Origin: Halobellus captivus
GTDB lineage: Archaea; Halobacteriota; Halobacteria; Halobacteriales; Haloferacaceae
Direction of reading: 5' to 3'
Assembly: GCF_003697845.1 (NCBI RefSeq)
Contig: NZ_RDQE01000011.1
Location: 88,509-152,508, forward strand
DNA length: 64,000 bases
Shown: piece after piece, positions 35,084 through 43,581 of the stretch
Layout: every line of letters begins with the position of its first letter
How positions within the stretch are numbered: position 1 is the stretch's first letter
The notes under the pieces: model-generated
The model's database searches: none
Told to the model about the DNA's origin: nothing
Seen by the model: only the letters and a program-made list of their open reading frames with translations
Program-made: the position numbers and the translations under genes

Positions 35084-35422
35084 TCAGGGGCTTCCCGGCG
35101 CGCCCTCCATCACGGAGAAGTCGTCGCCGTCGCGGTCGACGCCGATCACCGCCCAGTCGTAGGGCGGTTTCAGCGACGTGAGGCGTTGCTGGAGGTCGTC
35201 GGCGTTCGTCCGCCACGTGACGAAACAACGGAGTCGCGGCGTCTCCCCACCGTCCGTGAGATACGGATCCAGATCGTCGTCCTCCATACACAGCGCCGTG
35301 ACGAGGACGCGTCGCCACTTTCGCTCCGCGACGAACTCGCGTCCGCCCTCGGAGACGCTGTATCCGAGCTCACGAAAGACGTCTCTGGCCTCCGTCGTCG
35401 GTGGGATGCTCGCAGTGGCCAT
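35084..35422 (-). CDS. Conserved haloarchaeal protein of unknown function
   Basis: This protein of 112 aa starts at ATG 35422 (MATASIPPTTEARDVFRELG). Mixed alpha/beta with no membrane segment: FRELGYSVSEGGREFVAERKWRRVLVTAL, then RLRCFVTWRTNADDLQQRLTSLKPPYDWAVIGVD. This looks like a small compact fold. I recall it as a haloarchaeal DUF, but I do not know the number. Neighbours are dodecin and a zinc-ribbon protein. Confidence 0.65.
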   Translation of the reverse strand: MATASIPPTTEARDVFRELGYSVSEGGREFVAERKWRRVLVTALCMEDDDLDPYLTDGGETPRLRCFVTWRTNADDLQQRLTSLKPPYDWAVIGVDRDGDDFSVMEGAPGSP

Positions 35423-35511
35423 CGATCCGACCGTTGATCGGGATCCGTGATAAACTTTCTCACGGTTCTCGAGAACGGACGGCGCTCCCCCGGACCGAGT
35501 CCCGTCCGTGG

Positions 35512-35757
35512 TCACTCGTGGGCGGCGTCCCACTCGTCGGGCTTCCGGAGGTTGCCGCAGTCGGTACACTGGATCCGCCCCATCGTGTCCATCGCGGTGT
35601 CGAGCGAGCCGCAGTTCCCGCAGGCGAATCCCCACCGGTCGTCGGCGTCCGCGTCCGTGAACACGAGATAGAAGGGTCCCTCCGCCCCGCGTTCGGCGCG
35701 CTTTCGATCGATGTACACCCGCTCGCCGTCCGCGGTCGTCGACGCGTCGAGTTCCAT
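35512..35757 (-). CDS. Small zinc-ribbon protein (DUF5816-like)
   Basis: This protein of 81 aa has an N-terminal ERVYIDRKRAERGAEGPFYLVF segment and a zinc ribbon FACGNCGSLDTAMDT with QCTDCGNLRKPDEWDAAHE. The two C-x-x-C pairs (CGNC, CTDC) and the closing RKPDEWD stretch are the pattern I associate with the haloarchaeal DUF5816 family. Function unknown. Confidence 0.7.
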   Translation of the reverse strand: MELDASTTADGERVYIDRKRAERGAEGPFYLVFTDADADDRWGFACGNCGSLDTAMDTMGRIQCTDCGNLRKPDEWDAAHE

Positions 35758-35844
35758 ACCGTCCGGTACTCGGCCGAGTGACTTAAGAAGCGAGACACGT
35801 CCCGCCGGTCCTCCGTCCGGAACGATTCCCCGGCCTTACACGAG

Positions 35845-35885
35845 ATCGAGGAGAAAGCCCACGACTTCAGTCGTGGGAGAAGTCA
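35845..35885 (-). mobile_element. Solo IS200/IS605-type end hairpin
   Basis: CCCACGACT TC AGTCGTGGG is a perfect palindromic hairpin (about 35859-35878). Read on the minus strand, its flanks (TTCTCCCACGACTGAAG, then GTCGTGGGCTTTCTCC) match, with few changes, the end of the TnpB element at 49832-49867 (CATCCCACGGCTGAAG, then CCGTGGGCTCTCTCC). No transposase is adjacent, so this looks like a leftover end or MITE inserted near the IscA-type gene's 3' end. Confidence 0.65.
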
Positions 35886-36251
35886 CGTCCGGAACGATTC
35901 GCCGCAGCCGCACTCGGAGACGACGTTCGGGTTCTCCACGTGGAAGCCGGCGGCCTGGAGGCCGCTCTCGTAGTCGAGTTTGCTCCCGCCGATGTAGTTC
36001 CGGCTCGCGGGGTCGACGAACACCCGTAGCCCGTGCCGTTCCACGACGAGGTCGTCCGGCTCCGGTTCGTCGTCGAAGCGCATCCCGTAGGAGAGCCCCG
36101 CACAGCCGCCCTGCTGGACGAACAGCCGGAGCCCCGCCTCGTCGGTGTCGAGCTCTTCGCCCTCCAGAAGCGAGAGCGCCTCCGCGGCGGCGTCCGGCGT
36201 CACCTCGATCGCCGGGTCGTCGCCGCCTCCCTGAACCGATTCGGTACTCAT
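35883..36251 (-). CDS. IscA/HesB-family iron-sulfur assembly protein
   Basis: This protein of 122 aa starts at ATG 36251 (MSTESVQGGGDDPAIEVTPD). It has the A-type carrier cysteines in QQGGCAGLSYG and SECGCGESF (C-x-G-C) and the YIGGSKLDYESGLQAAGFHVENPN core. Likely delivers Fe-S clusters to target enzymes, together with the Nfu protein encoded about 3 kb to the left. The last codons (ESFRT) end within a few bases of the TnpB-like hairpin, so its stop is next to the inserted sequence. Confidence 0.93.
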   Translation of the reverse strand: MSTESVQGGGDDPAIEVTPDAAAEALSLLEGEELDTDEAGLRLFVQQGGCAGLSYGMRFDDEPEPDDLVVERHGLRVFVDPASRNYIGGSKLDYESGLQAAGFHVENPNVVSECGCGESFRT

Positions 36252-36335
36252 GCGACTCTCTACCCGTCGCAGGAGGAAAACCCTGACGGTGTGAACGGGT
36301 GACATGCGTTTCGCCGACCGGCCCGTTCGAGCGAC

Positions 36336-37358
36336 TCACTCCGATCGCGTGACCGCTCCGTCCGAGTCGCCCCGCAGGGCCGCACGGAGCCCCACCTCGG
36401 CGACGTTCACTCCGTACTCGGCCGTGCGCGTGATGCTGTCGAGGACCGTCGCGAGCACGTATCCGTCCGCGAGGTCCCGCTCGTAGAGCGCCCGATCGAC
36501 TCGGCGGATCTCCTCCACGAGGTCGTCGACCTCGGCGACGATCGCTCCCAGCGCCCGCGGATCACACTCCCCGATCGTCTCCGAGAACGCCCGCTCGACG
36601 GCCGCCCGCGCGTCGGCCGCGAGCCGGTCCAGGTCCGCAGCGACCGGATCCGACGGCGGCTCCCCGATCGCGTCGGCGCTCTCGGCGATCTTCTCGGCGT
36701 GATCGGCGACCCGCTCCAGCTGTCTGGCGACCGCGTAGTGGTCGAACGGCGTGAGGCCGTCGGCGACGGCGGGGACCTCGACGAGGGAACGCTGGAACTC
36801 CCGCGAGAGGAGGCCGAACAGCCGGTCGACGTCGTCGTCCTGTTCACGCACGCGGTCGCCGGCCTCGCCGTCGCCCGCGAGCGCGGCCGCGACGGCCTCC
36901 TCGTGCATCGTCAGGGTCCGGTCCGCCATCCGCTCGAGCGTCCGCGACGGCGGCAGGTCCCCGACGTCGAGCATCGTCCGGGCGACCACGGTCTCCGTCG
37001 TCTCCTCGGCGATCTCGATCCCGACGAGGCCGGCGACCGCGTTGCGGACGGCCGCCCGCTCGGCACGCGCCGGGGAACCGTCCACGCGAACGACGTCCGC
37101 GCCGGCGACGTACGCCGCGGCGACGAGCCGCTCGATCCCGGCCGGATCGTGTCGGGCCGCGGATATCGACACCGTTTGGCGGCGCTCCTCCGTCTCCGGT
37201 CGAGCGAGAAGCAGGCGGCCGCCCCTCGGATACAGGTTGAGGGTGTCGCCGGTGTCGAGCGACCGATCGTTCGCCCAGCCCTTCGGGAGCGAGATCGTGT
37301 ACGTCGTCCCCCCGGTGAGCTGGACCTTCCGTTCGTACGGGTCCGTTCCGTTATTCAT
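36336..37358 (-). CDS. PhoU-like phosphate-signalling protein with AbrB N-terminus
   Basis: This protein of 340 aa. Residues about 8-50 are a SpoVT-AbrB (MazE-like) DNA-binding fold: RKVQLTGGTTYTISLPKGWA. The remainder has PhoU-type helical bundles (SRTLERMADRTLTMHEEAV, VADHAEKIAESADAIG). Such AbrB-PhoU proteins are used as phosphate regulators in haloarchaea. It lies at the end of the phn operon on the same strand, separated by a 223-bp intergenic region containing a TATA-like stretch and an inverted repeat, so it may have its own promoter. Confidence 0.88.
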   Translation of the reverse strand: MNNGTDPYERKVQLTGGTTYTISLPKGWANDRSLDTGDTLNLYPRGGRLLLARPETEERRQTVSISAARHDPAGIERLVAAAYVAGADVVRVDGSPARAERAAVRNAVAGLVGIEIAEETTETVVARTMLDVGDLPPSRTLERMADRTLTMHEEAVAAALAGDGEAGDRVREQDDDVDRLFGLLSREFQRSLVEVPAVADGLTPFDHYAVARQLERVADHAEKIAESADAIGEPPSDPVAADLDRLAADARAAVERAFSETIGECDPRALGAIVAEVDDLVEEIRRVDRALYERDLADGYVLATVLDSITRTAEYGVNVAEVGLRAALRGDSDGAVTRSE

Positions 37359-37434
37359 CTCGAATCGGTCCGCTCGGGTAGATCGGTCCGCTCGAGTCGG
37401 TCGGTCCGTCCTCGCCTCCGCTCCGATCGGGTAC

Positions 37435-37476
37435 GGGTACCATGTCGTCGAGTACCGAACCGACGATCATGTACCC
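37435..37476. promoter_or_regulatory. Imperfect inverted repeat upstream of the PhoU-like gene
   Basis: GGGTACCATGTCGTCG (37435-37450) and CGACGATCATGTACCC (37461-37476) are inverted and match at all but one inserted base in each arm, with a 10-bp centre. A TATA-like run ATATATATTT lies about 80 bp upstream (near 37556-37565, leftward). The dyad would fall in the 5' leader, where it could be an operator or RNA hairpin. Confidence 0.5.
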
Positions 37477-37581
37477 TGCTATGTGGGTTACGTGCCGGTC
37501 CGTTCCCCGATGGAACGCTCCCGTGACCTCATACTCGACCGGGCTCCTCAATAGTGATATATATTTGCGGCCGACTCCGCG

Positions 37582-38289
37582 TCATCGGTCGACGACGACC
37601 GGGAGCAGTTCGTGGAGGCTCCCGATCTCGGCGGCCGGTTCCACGTCGAGTTCCAGCGACGCGTTATGATCGCGCCTGAGGAAGACGCCCTCGAGGCCCG
37701 CCCGCTCGGCGGCGATCACGTCGGTTGCGCGGTCGCCGACGTAGATCCCGCCGGACGCGTCGAGCTCCTCGAGCGCCTCGTTCAGGTAGTACGGGTCCGG
37801 TTTCCGGCGCTCGAAGCCGTCCGGGCCGAGGTCGCGACCGCGGACGTATCCGAACTCGGTCAGCCGGAAGTGGTCGACGACGAACTCCACGGTCGGGTCG
37901 TAGTTGTTGCTCACCAGTCCCAGGGTCGCCTGCTCCGCGATCGCTTCGAGCGCGTCCACGTCCGGACACAGCGTCCGGACCCCCGCGGCCAGCCGTGAGA
38001 CGGTTCGTTTCGCGCTGTGCTCCTCGCGTGCCCGGAAGAACTCCGCGGGGTCGAGGTCGAGCCGCTCGCAGGCGGCTCTGAACTCGTCGTCGTACTCGTA
38101 CGTCTCCAACGGTCGTCGGAGGCCGTCGTCGACCGCCATGTCGCGGTCGTCGAGCACGTCGTCGAGGGCTCGAGCGTGGACCACCGATTCGGTTCCCCAT
38201 CCCTCGAGAACCACCCCGTCCATGTCGAACAGGACGACCTCGTCGCTCGTTCGGTCGGTTCGTCGTTCCGGGTCGTGTGCCGTCGTCAT
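37582..38289 (-). CDS. HAD-superfamily hydrolase in the phn operon
   Basis: This protein of 235 aa has HAD motif I VVLFDMDGVVLEG, motif II LGLVSNNYDPT, motif III Lys in RRKPDPYYLNEAL and motif IV GIYVGDRATDVIAAE. The class I cap domain between motifs I and II fits phosphoglycolate phosphatase-like or phosphonatase-like enzymes, but the Schiff-base Lys needed for phosphonoacetaldehyde hydrolysis is not obvious. Its place right behind two PhnE permeases suggests that it handles a phosphorus compound taken up by the transporter. Start ATG 38289. Confidence 0.85.
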   Translation of the reverse strand: MTTAHDPERRTDRTSDEVVLFDMDGVVLEGWGTESVVHARALDDVLDDRDMAVDDGLRRPLETYEYDDEFRAACERLDLDPAEFFRAREEHSAKRTVSRLAAGVRTLCPDVDALEAIAEQATLGLVSNNYDPTVEFVVDHFRLTEFGYVRGRDLGPDGFERRKPDPYYLNEALEELDASGGIYVGDRATDVIAAERAGLEGVFLRRDHNASLELDVEPAAEIGSLHELLPVVVDR

Positions 38290-38328
38290 GTGTAATGTGT
38301 CTCCTCTCGGATCGTTCGGTTCGAACCC

Positions 38329-39123
38329 TCAGCGGACCTTCTTTCTCGCGTACGCGGAGACCGCCTCGCTCACGAGCACGACCCCGAGGATGGCGATCAG
38401 TATCCCGGATACCGTTCGCCAGGCGAACGAGTCGATCGCCTCGAACAGTTGGACGCCGATACCGCCCGCTCCGACGAACCCGAGGATCGTGGCCGCGCGC
38501 ACGTTGATGTCCCATCGATACACCGAGATGCCGACCAGCGCGGGCTTGATCTGCGGTACGATCCCGTATACCAACAGCTGGAAGGGGCTCGCGCCGCTGG
38601 CTCTGACCCCCTCGAGTTGCCCGAAGTCGATCTCCTCGATCTCCTCGCCGAGCAGCTTCCCGATGAATCCGATCGACCGGACGGCCGTCGCGACCGTTCC
38701 GGCGACCGCGCCGGGACCGAACATCACGACGAAGAGCAACGCCCAGACGATGGTGTGGACCGACCTCGAGACGGTGACGATCACTTTCCCGAGCGCGTAC
38801 GTCACCCGGTTCGGGGTCGTGTTCTCGGCGCTGATGTAGGCGACGGGTGCCGCCATCAGCACCGCGGCGATCGTTCCGACGACGGCGATCTGTATCGTCT
38901 CCGCGAGCGGCCCGACGACGTTCGGCAGGTACGCCAAGTCGGGTGGATACATCCGTCCGAGCAGGTCGCCGGCCTGGGTCGGTGCGCTGGTCACGTACCG
39001 GAGACTGATGTCGAGCCACTCCCACGAGAGGACGACGACGACGGCCGCGACGATCACGCTTCCGACGCGGAAGAGCCGTTCGCGGGCGTCGAACCGTCGC
39101 CATTCGGGTGAAGCGCCCGCCAT
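38329..39123 (-). CDS. phnE: Phosphonate/phosphate ABC transporter permease PhnE (second copy)
   Basis: This protein of 264 aa is a membrane permease with about six helices and the EAA-type loop VRASGASPFQLLVYGIVPQIKP that contacts the ATPase PhnC. Start ATG 39123; a GTG at 39126 would overlap the preceding stop further. It ends RKKVR. It is a diverged paralogue of the following gene, and the two probably form a heterodimer channel. Part of the phnD-phnC-phnE-phnE-HAD leftward operon. Confidence 0.93.
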   Translation of the reverse strand: MAGASPEWRRFDARERLFRVGSVIVAAVVVVLSWEWLDISLRYVTSAPTQAGDLLGRMYPPDLAYLPNVVGPLAETIQIAVVGTIAAVLMAAPVAYISAENTTPNRVTYALGKVIVTVSRSVHTIVWALLFVVMFGPGAVAGTVATAVRSIGFIGKLLGEEIEEIDFGQLEGVRASGASPFQLLVYGIVPQIKPALVGISVYRWDINVRAATILGFVGAGGIGVQLFEAIDSFAWRTVSGILIAILGVVLVSEAVSAYARKKVR

Positions 39124-39941
39124 CACTGAACCCTCCGTCGGACGACAGCGCTCACGAACTCGGCGACCAACACGACGAGGATGATGGCGATCAGGATCGC
39201 CGCCACGTAGTCGTACTCGTATCGGGAGTAGGCACGTTGAAGGAGCACGCCGAGCCCGCCGGCACCCACGATCCCGACGATCGTCGACGACCGGATGTTG
39301 ATGTCCCAGCGGTACACCGCGAGGCCGGTGAACCGCGGAACGACCTGCGGAACGACCCCGTAGACCACGCTCTGGAAGCGGGTCGCGCCGGTAGCCCGGA
39401 CCGCCTCGACGCCGCCCATGTCGATGTCCTCCAGGTCCTCGGCGAACAGCTTCGAGAAGAACCCGATCGTCTTGAAGCTGATCGCGACGATCCCCGCGAG
39501 CGGGCCGAACCCGAGCGCGATGACGGCGATGATCGCAACGATCAGCCCGTCGATGGCGCGCGTGACGCTGATGATCCCGCGGCTCAGGTAGTACGTCGGC
39601 CGCGGCGAGAGGTTCCCCGCCGCTCCGAACGCGACCGGCAGGCTGATCGCGATCCCGCTGACGGTCGCGACCATCGCCATCGCGATCGTCTCGATCATGC
39701 GGTCAAGCAGTCTGAGCGTGTTTTCGTTGCCGGTCTCGGGCGGCAGCATCGACTCGATCAACTCGTAGCCGTAGCCGAGTCCCGAGAGGAACCGCCCGGG
39801 AGTGATCCGTAGGCTCGCTATCGACCAGACGACGAGCGCGAGGACGGCACCGTACACCCCCCACTTCGTGTACCGGTTCCGGAACGCGGTCGGCCGTCGC
39901 CACGTCCGCCGGTCGGTCGACGTGCTCGACCCGGTCGCCAT
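39123..39941 (-). CDS. phnE: Phosphonate/phosphate ABC transporter permease PhnE (first copy)
   Basis: This protein of 272 aa has an N-terminal cytoplasmic section, about six membrane helices and the conserved loop VRATGATRFQSVVYGVVPQVVPRFTG. The final section IVGIVGAGGLGVLLQRAYSRYEYDYVAAILIAIILVVLVAEFV is the PhnE C-terminal pattern. Its stop overlaps the start of the second permease gene (TGA/ATG), so the two permeases are made together. Start ATG 39941 lies 3 bp after the phnC stop. Confidence 0.95.
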   Translation of the reverse strand: MATGSSTSTDRRTWRRPTAFRNRYTKWGVYGAVLALVVWSIASLRITPGRFLSGLGYGYELIESMLPPETGNENTLRLLDRMIETIAMAMVATVSGIAISLPVAFGAAGNLSPRPTYYLSRGIISVTRAIDGLIVAIIAVIALGFGPLAGIVAISFKTIGFFSKLFAEDLEDIDMGGVEAVRATGATRFQSVVYGVVPQVVPRFTGLAVYRWDINIRSSTIVGIVGAGGLGVLLQRAYSRYEYDYVAAILIAIILVVLVAEFVSAVVRRRVQ

Positions 39942-39944
39942 CGG

Positions 39945-40781
39945 TCAGTCCTCCGCCGACAGCGGCTCCGGCTCGGCGCGTCGACCCGTCGTCTCGGCGT
40001 CGGTCGGATCGGTCGTGCCGACCGCGGTCGCCGACTCGGGCGGTTCCTCGCCCCGGTAGATGACGCCCTTCGATTCCTCGGTGAGTTCGACCGTCGGCCC
40101 GTCGAAGACGAGTTCCCCGTCGTGGAGTCCCAGGATCCGGTCGGCGTACCGTTCGGCAAGGTCCACCTCGTGGATGTTGATCAACACCGGCACGTCGCGC
40201 TCGACGGCGATGTCGGTCAGCAGCTCCATCACGTCCCGCGACGTCTCGGGGTCGAGACTCGACGTCGGCTCGTCGGCGAGGACGATCTTCGGCTCCTGGA
40301 CGACCGCCCGGGCGATCCCGACCCGCTGACGCTGGCCGCCGGAGAGCTCGTCGACCCGCTTGTTCTCCATGTCGTCGAGGCCGACCAGCTCCAGCAGTTC
40401 GTAGGCGCGCTCCACGTCTTCAGGCGGGAAGTTCCGTCGGAGCGCGGCCCAGTTCGAGACGTAGCCGAGCCGGCCCGAGAGCACGTTCTCCATCACGGTG
40501 AGCCGCTCGACGAGGTTGTACTCCTGAAACACCATCCCGATCTCCCGGCGCGCGTTCCGCAGCTCGTCGTCGTCGAGCCCGGTCAGTTCGCGGTCGTCGA
40601 GGAGGACGCGCCCCGTCGTCGGCTCGACCAGCCGGTTGATACAGCGGACGAACGTGCTCTTTCCCGCTCCGCTCGGTCCGATCATCGCGACGACCTCGCG
40701 GCCGTCGATCGTCACCGAGACGTCGCGCAGCGCCTCGTCCCCGGTCGGATACGTCTTCCCGAGGTTCTCCGTTTCGAGCAT
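39945..40781 (-). CDS. phnC: Phosphonate ABC transporter ATPase PhnC
   Basis: This protein of 278 aa has Walker [11 protein letters not shown]-loop [23 protein letters not shown], signature [19 protein letters not shown], Walker [13 protein letters not shown] and the His switch [10 protein letters not shown]. The wording of the Q-loop and N-terminal [16 protein letters not shown] fit PhnC. A further 40-residue Thr/Glu-rich acidic tail follows the domain. It lies directly after phnD and before the permeases. Confidence 0.96.
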   Translation of the reverse strand: MLETENLGKTYPTGDEALRDVSVTIDGREVVAMIGPSGAGKSTFVRCINRLVEPTTGRVLLDDRELTGLDDDELRNARREIGMVFQEYNLVERLTVMENVLSGRLGYVSNWAALRRNFPPEDVERAYELLELVGLDDMENKRVDELSGGQRQRVGIARAVVQEPKIVLADEPTSSLDPETSRDVMELLTDIAVERDVPVLINIHEVDLAERYADRILGLHDGELVFDGPTVELTEESKGVIYRGEEPPESATAVGTTDPTDAETTGRRAEPEPLSAED

Positions 40782-40784
40782 GGA

Positions 40785-42029
40785 CTACAGGTTCCCGCTC
40801 TCGTACTCGACGCCGTTGTACCGCTGGATGACCAGGATGTCGTGGAACACCTTTTCGAAGTCGATCGGGATGTATTCGGCTTCACCGGTGTTCTCCGCGT
40901 AGTCGGTCCCCGTCCAGTCGGTCCCGATGGTCGCCTCCTTGATCCCCTCCACGATGTCCGGGTGGAGGTCGTAGCGGTGGACGAGCGGACCCGGCGGGAA
41001 CGGATTGCTTCCCCAGACCACCTTGAAATCGTCGTAGCTCATGTCGTCGGTTGCCTCGATGAGGTCCTCCAGACACGTGCTACAGATCGGGCCGGCGTCG
41101 TAGTCGCCGACGGCGATTCCGCGGCCGGTCTGATCGTGGCCGCCCGAGAAGTTGACCTCGTAGTCCTCACCGGGCGTCACGTCGAAGTACTGGTCGAAGA
41201 GCGCCGACGGCGCCTGGTGCCCGGAGTTCGACGCCGGCTCGGAGTGCGCGACGCTGACGTCGTCGCGCGCGAAGTCCTCGACCGATCGGATATCGTCCTC
41301 GTCGGCGCGGGTGATCGCCAGCAACCGGTAGCCGAACTGACCCGAGGGACTGATCGGGTCCGCGAACGGCACCACGCCGCCGAGGTTGACTCCGAACGCC
41401 GACGTCCCGGTCGAGATGTCGCCCAGGTGTCCGCGCCCTGCCCGGAACGCCTCGACCGTCGCCGCGTTCGAGTCGACCGGCTGCCACTCGACCGACCGGC
41501 CGGTCGTCTCCTCGAGCCGGTCTAAAAGCGGCTGGATGTTCTCCTGGAACTGCGCCTGGCCGGACTCGCCGGGCTTGTCGACGTAAATGAGCGGATCGGG
41601 GTCGACCCACTCGCTCTCGTCGTCGGGGAGCTCCTGCGGCGGCTCACCGTGGGCGATCTCGTCGATGTCCCGGTTCTGCATGTTCTCCAGGTCCGTCTTG
41701 CTCCCCTGGAAGTAGTCGTTCTCCGCGACGGCCGTCAGCAGGTAGTTGTTCTCCTCCCAGTTCGGATCCGCAAACTCGAACTCCGAGTCGTCCGCGAGCA
41801 TGGGATCGCCCGGCTCGCCGTCGTTTCCGTCCCCGTTTCCGCTGCCGTCGTCGCCGCTTCCGTCGTCGCTGCTCCCGTCGAGACCTGCACCGGCCTCCTC
41901 GCTCCCGTCACCGCTCTCGCCGCTCCCGCCGGAGCAGCCGGCCAGTCCGGCCATCCCGATCGCCCCGCCGGTCAGGATGAATTTGCGTCTCGAACGCGTC
42001 TCCTTCGGTCCACCGGTGTCGTCCACCAT
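40785..42029 (-). CDS. phnD: Phosphonate/phosphate-type ABC substrate-binding lipoprotein PhnD
   Basis: This protein of 414 aa starts at ATG 42029 (MVDDTGGPKETRSRRKFILT). A Tat-lipoprotein leader RSRRKFILTGGAIGMAGLAGC directs it to the outside of the membrane. A long Gly/Asp/Ser-rich linker follows. The mature domain includes the PhnD-type SEPASNSGHQAPSALF and AVGDYDAGPICSTCLEDL segments. In the family this domain binds phosphonate, phosphate or phosphite. First gene of the phn operon; a TATA-like CTATATAG (42156-42163) lies about 130 bp upstream, which would give a leader of about 100 nt. Confidence 0.93.
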   Translation of the reverse strand: MVDDTGGPKETRSRRKFILTGGAIGMAGLAGCSGGSGESGDGSEEAGAGLDGSSDDGSGDDGSGNGDGNDGEPGDPMLADDSEFEFADPNWEENNYLLTAVAENDYFQGSKTDLENMQNRDIDEIAHGEPPQELPDDESEWVDPDPLIYVDKPGESGQAQFQENIQPLLDRLEETTGRSVEWQPVDSNAATVEAFRAGRGHLGDISTGTSAFGVNLGGVVPFADPISPSGQFGYRLLAITRADEDDIRSVEDFARDDVSVAHSEPASNSGHQAPSALFDQYFDVTPGEDYEVNFSGGHDQTGRGIAVGDYDAGPICSTCLEDLIEATDDMSYDDFKVVWGSNPFPPGPLVHRYDLHPDIVEGIKEATIGTDWTGTDYAENTGEAEYIPIDFEKVFHDILVIQRYNGVEYESGNL

Positions 42030-42398
42030 TACGGCCGAAACTGTCGCTCTTCGGCGTAAGAAGGCTGCTATGAGCCGTACGTCGAGGAAAGGAACGCTCG
42101 TGAGCACTCCGGACGACGCCGGAGTCGACGGGAGGGGGACGACCGGTTCGGACCGCTATATAGTCGGACGGCGCGGTCCGGAAGGCGGTCGCGTCGCGAG
42201 GGAACGGGCCGGGAAGGCGGGCGGCCGGTGGTGGCCGTGGCTCGGAAGGGATCCACCGAGACCCTGAAGGCGCCGGGCTCTCGCCGTGCTAGGCGGACGC
42301 GTACGTGACTTCCGCGAGCTCGTCGACGACGGAAACGAGAACGACGCGGACGAACGCCGGACGGGAACGAACGGAGACCGGCGGCGATGGAGTTCCGA
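42030..42398. other. Non-coding region between the phn operon and the sugar-transport operon
   Basis: About 370 bp without a supported gene. It holds the presumed phnD promoter (TATA-like CTATATAG, 42156-42163, leftward) and the downstream end of the sugar ABC operon. I see no convincing terminator or repeat. Confidence 0.5.
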
Positions 42399-43577
42399 TC
42401 AGTCGGCTTGGACGCCGTCGCTGTCGGCCTCGACGTCCGCGTCGGCCACGACGCCATGCGAGATCGCGTCGCCCGTGTCGGCGTCGAACAGGTGGAGCTG
42501 CGCGCGGTCGAAGACGATCTCGACGTCCTCCTCCTCGCTGATGTCGCTCGACGGGTCGACGCTCATCAGGAGTCCCTCCCGTTCCTCGAAGTCGGCCTCT
42601 CCGGCCCCCGTCCCGAGGATCGGCTTCAGGTAGACGAATATCTCGTCGCCCATCGGTTCGAGCACGTCGGTCGTGACGGAGAACGACCTGCTCGGGTCCG
42701 CGGCCTCGGCGCTGTTCTCCGTGAGGTAGATGTCCTCCGGCCGGATGCCGAACTCCACCGCGTCGCCGGTCCCGACGCCGTCGATCGCCACGGTGTCGAA
42801 GGAGATCGAGTAGCCGTTCGCGTCGAGGGTACTGTCGCCGACGGTGGCGTCGGCGAAGTTCATCGAGGGTGACCCGATGAAGCCCGCAACGAACCGGTTC
42901 GCCGGCTGGTTGTAACACACGAGCGGCGGCGCGATCTGCTGGAGCTCCCCCTTATTGAGAACGGCGATCCGATCCGACATGGTCATCGCCTCCGCCTGGT
43001 TGTGCGTGACGTAGATGATCGTCGTCTCCAGCTGCTTGTGGAGCCGCTGGAGCTCGGTCCGCATGTTGACGCGGAGCTTGGCGTCCAAGTTCGCCAGCGG
43101 CTCGTCCATCAGGAACACGTCCGGGTCGCGAACGATCGCTCGCGCGATCGCGACGCGCTGGCGCTGGCCGCCGGACATCTCGCTCGGCATCCGGTCGAGC
43201 ATCCCCTGCATGCGGACGACCCGCGCGGCCTCCTCGACGCGCTCGTCCATCTCCTCCTGCGGGAAGTTCCGTAGCCGCAGGCCGAAGGAGATGTTGTCGT
43301 ACACGTCCATGTGCGGGAACAGCGCGATGTTCTGGAACACCATCGCGATGCCGCGGTCCTTCGGCGGGAGGTTCGTCACCTCGCGGTCGCCGATCAGGAT
43401 CTCCCCCGACGTGGGCTTGGTGAGGCCGGCGATCGTCTCGAGCGTCGTGGACTTCCCGCACCCCGACGGACCGACGAGGCAGATGAACTCGCCGTCCTTC
43501 AGATCGAGGTTCATGTTGTCGACCGCCGTTACGTCGTCGTACTGTTTCGTGACGTCCGTGAGTTTGACTCGTGACAT
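42399..43577 (-). CDS. Sugar ABC transporter ATPase (MalK/MsmX/UgpC type)
   Basis: This protein of 392 aa has Walker A LVGPSGCGKSTTLETIAGL, Q-loop MVFQNIALFPHMDVYDNISFGLRLR, signature [19 protein letters not shown], Walker B FLMDEPLANLDA and the His switch YVTHNQAEAM. A C-terminal TOBE-type regulatory domain follows (MNFADATVGDS ... FGIRPEDIYL), typical of the carbohydrate-importer subfamily. It is the last gene of the leftward binding protein-permease-permease-ATPase set. Confidence 0.96.
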   Translation of the reverse strand: MSRVKLTDVTKQYDDVTAVDNMNLDLKDGEFICLVGPSGCGKSTTLETIAGLTKPTSGEILIGDREVTNLPPKDRGIAMVFQNIALFPHMDVYDNISFGLRLRNFPQEEMDERVEEAARVVRMQGMLDRMPSEMSGGQRQRVAIARAIVRDPDVFLMDEPLANLDAKLRVNMRTELQRLHKQLETTIIYVTHNQAEAMTMSDRIAVLNKGELQQIAPPLVCYNQPANRFVAGFIGSPSMNFADATVGDSTLDANGYSISFDTVAIDGVGTGDAVEFGIRPEDIYLTENSAEAADPSRSFSVTTDVLEPMGDEIFVYLKPILGTGAGEADFEEREGLLMSVDPSSDISEEEDVEIVFDRAQLHLFDADTGDAISHGVVADADVEADSDGVQAD

Positions 43578-43581
43578 GTGT

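Noticed and set aside
37351-37551. A 66-codon minus-strand frame upstream of the PhoU-like gene
   Set aside because: It starts with TTG, overlaps the putative promoter and dyad, and has no recognisable protein character.
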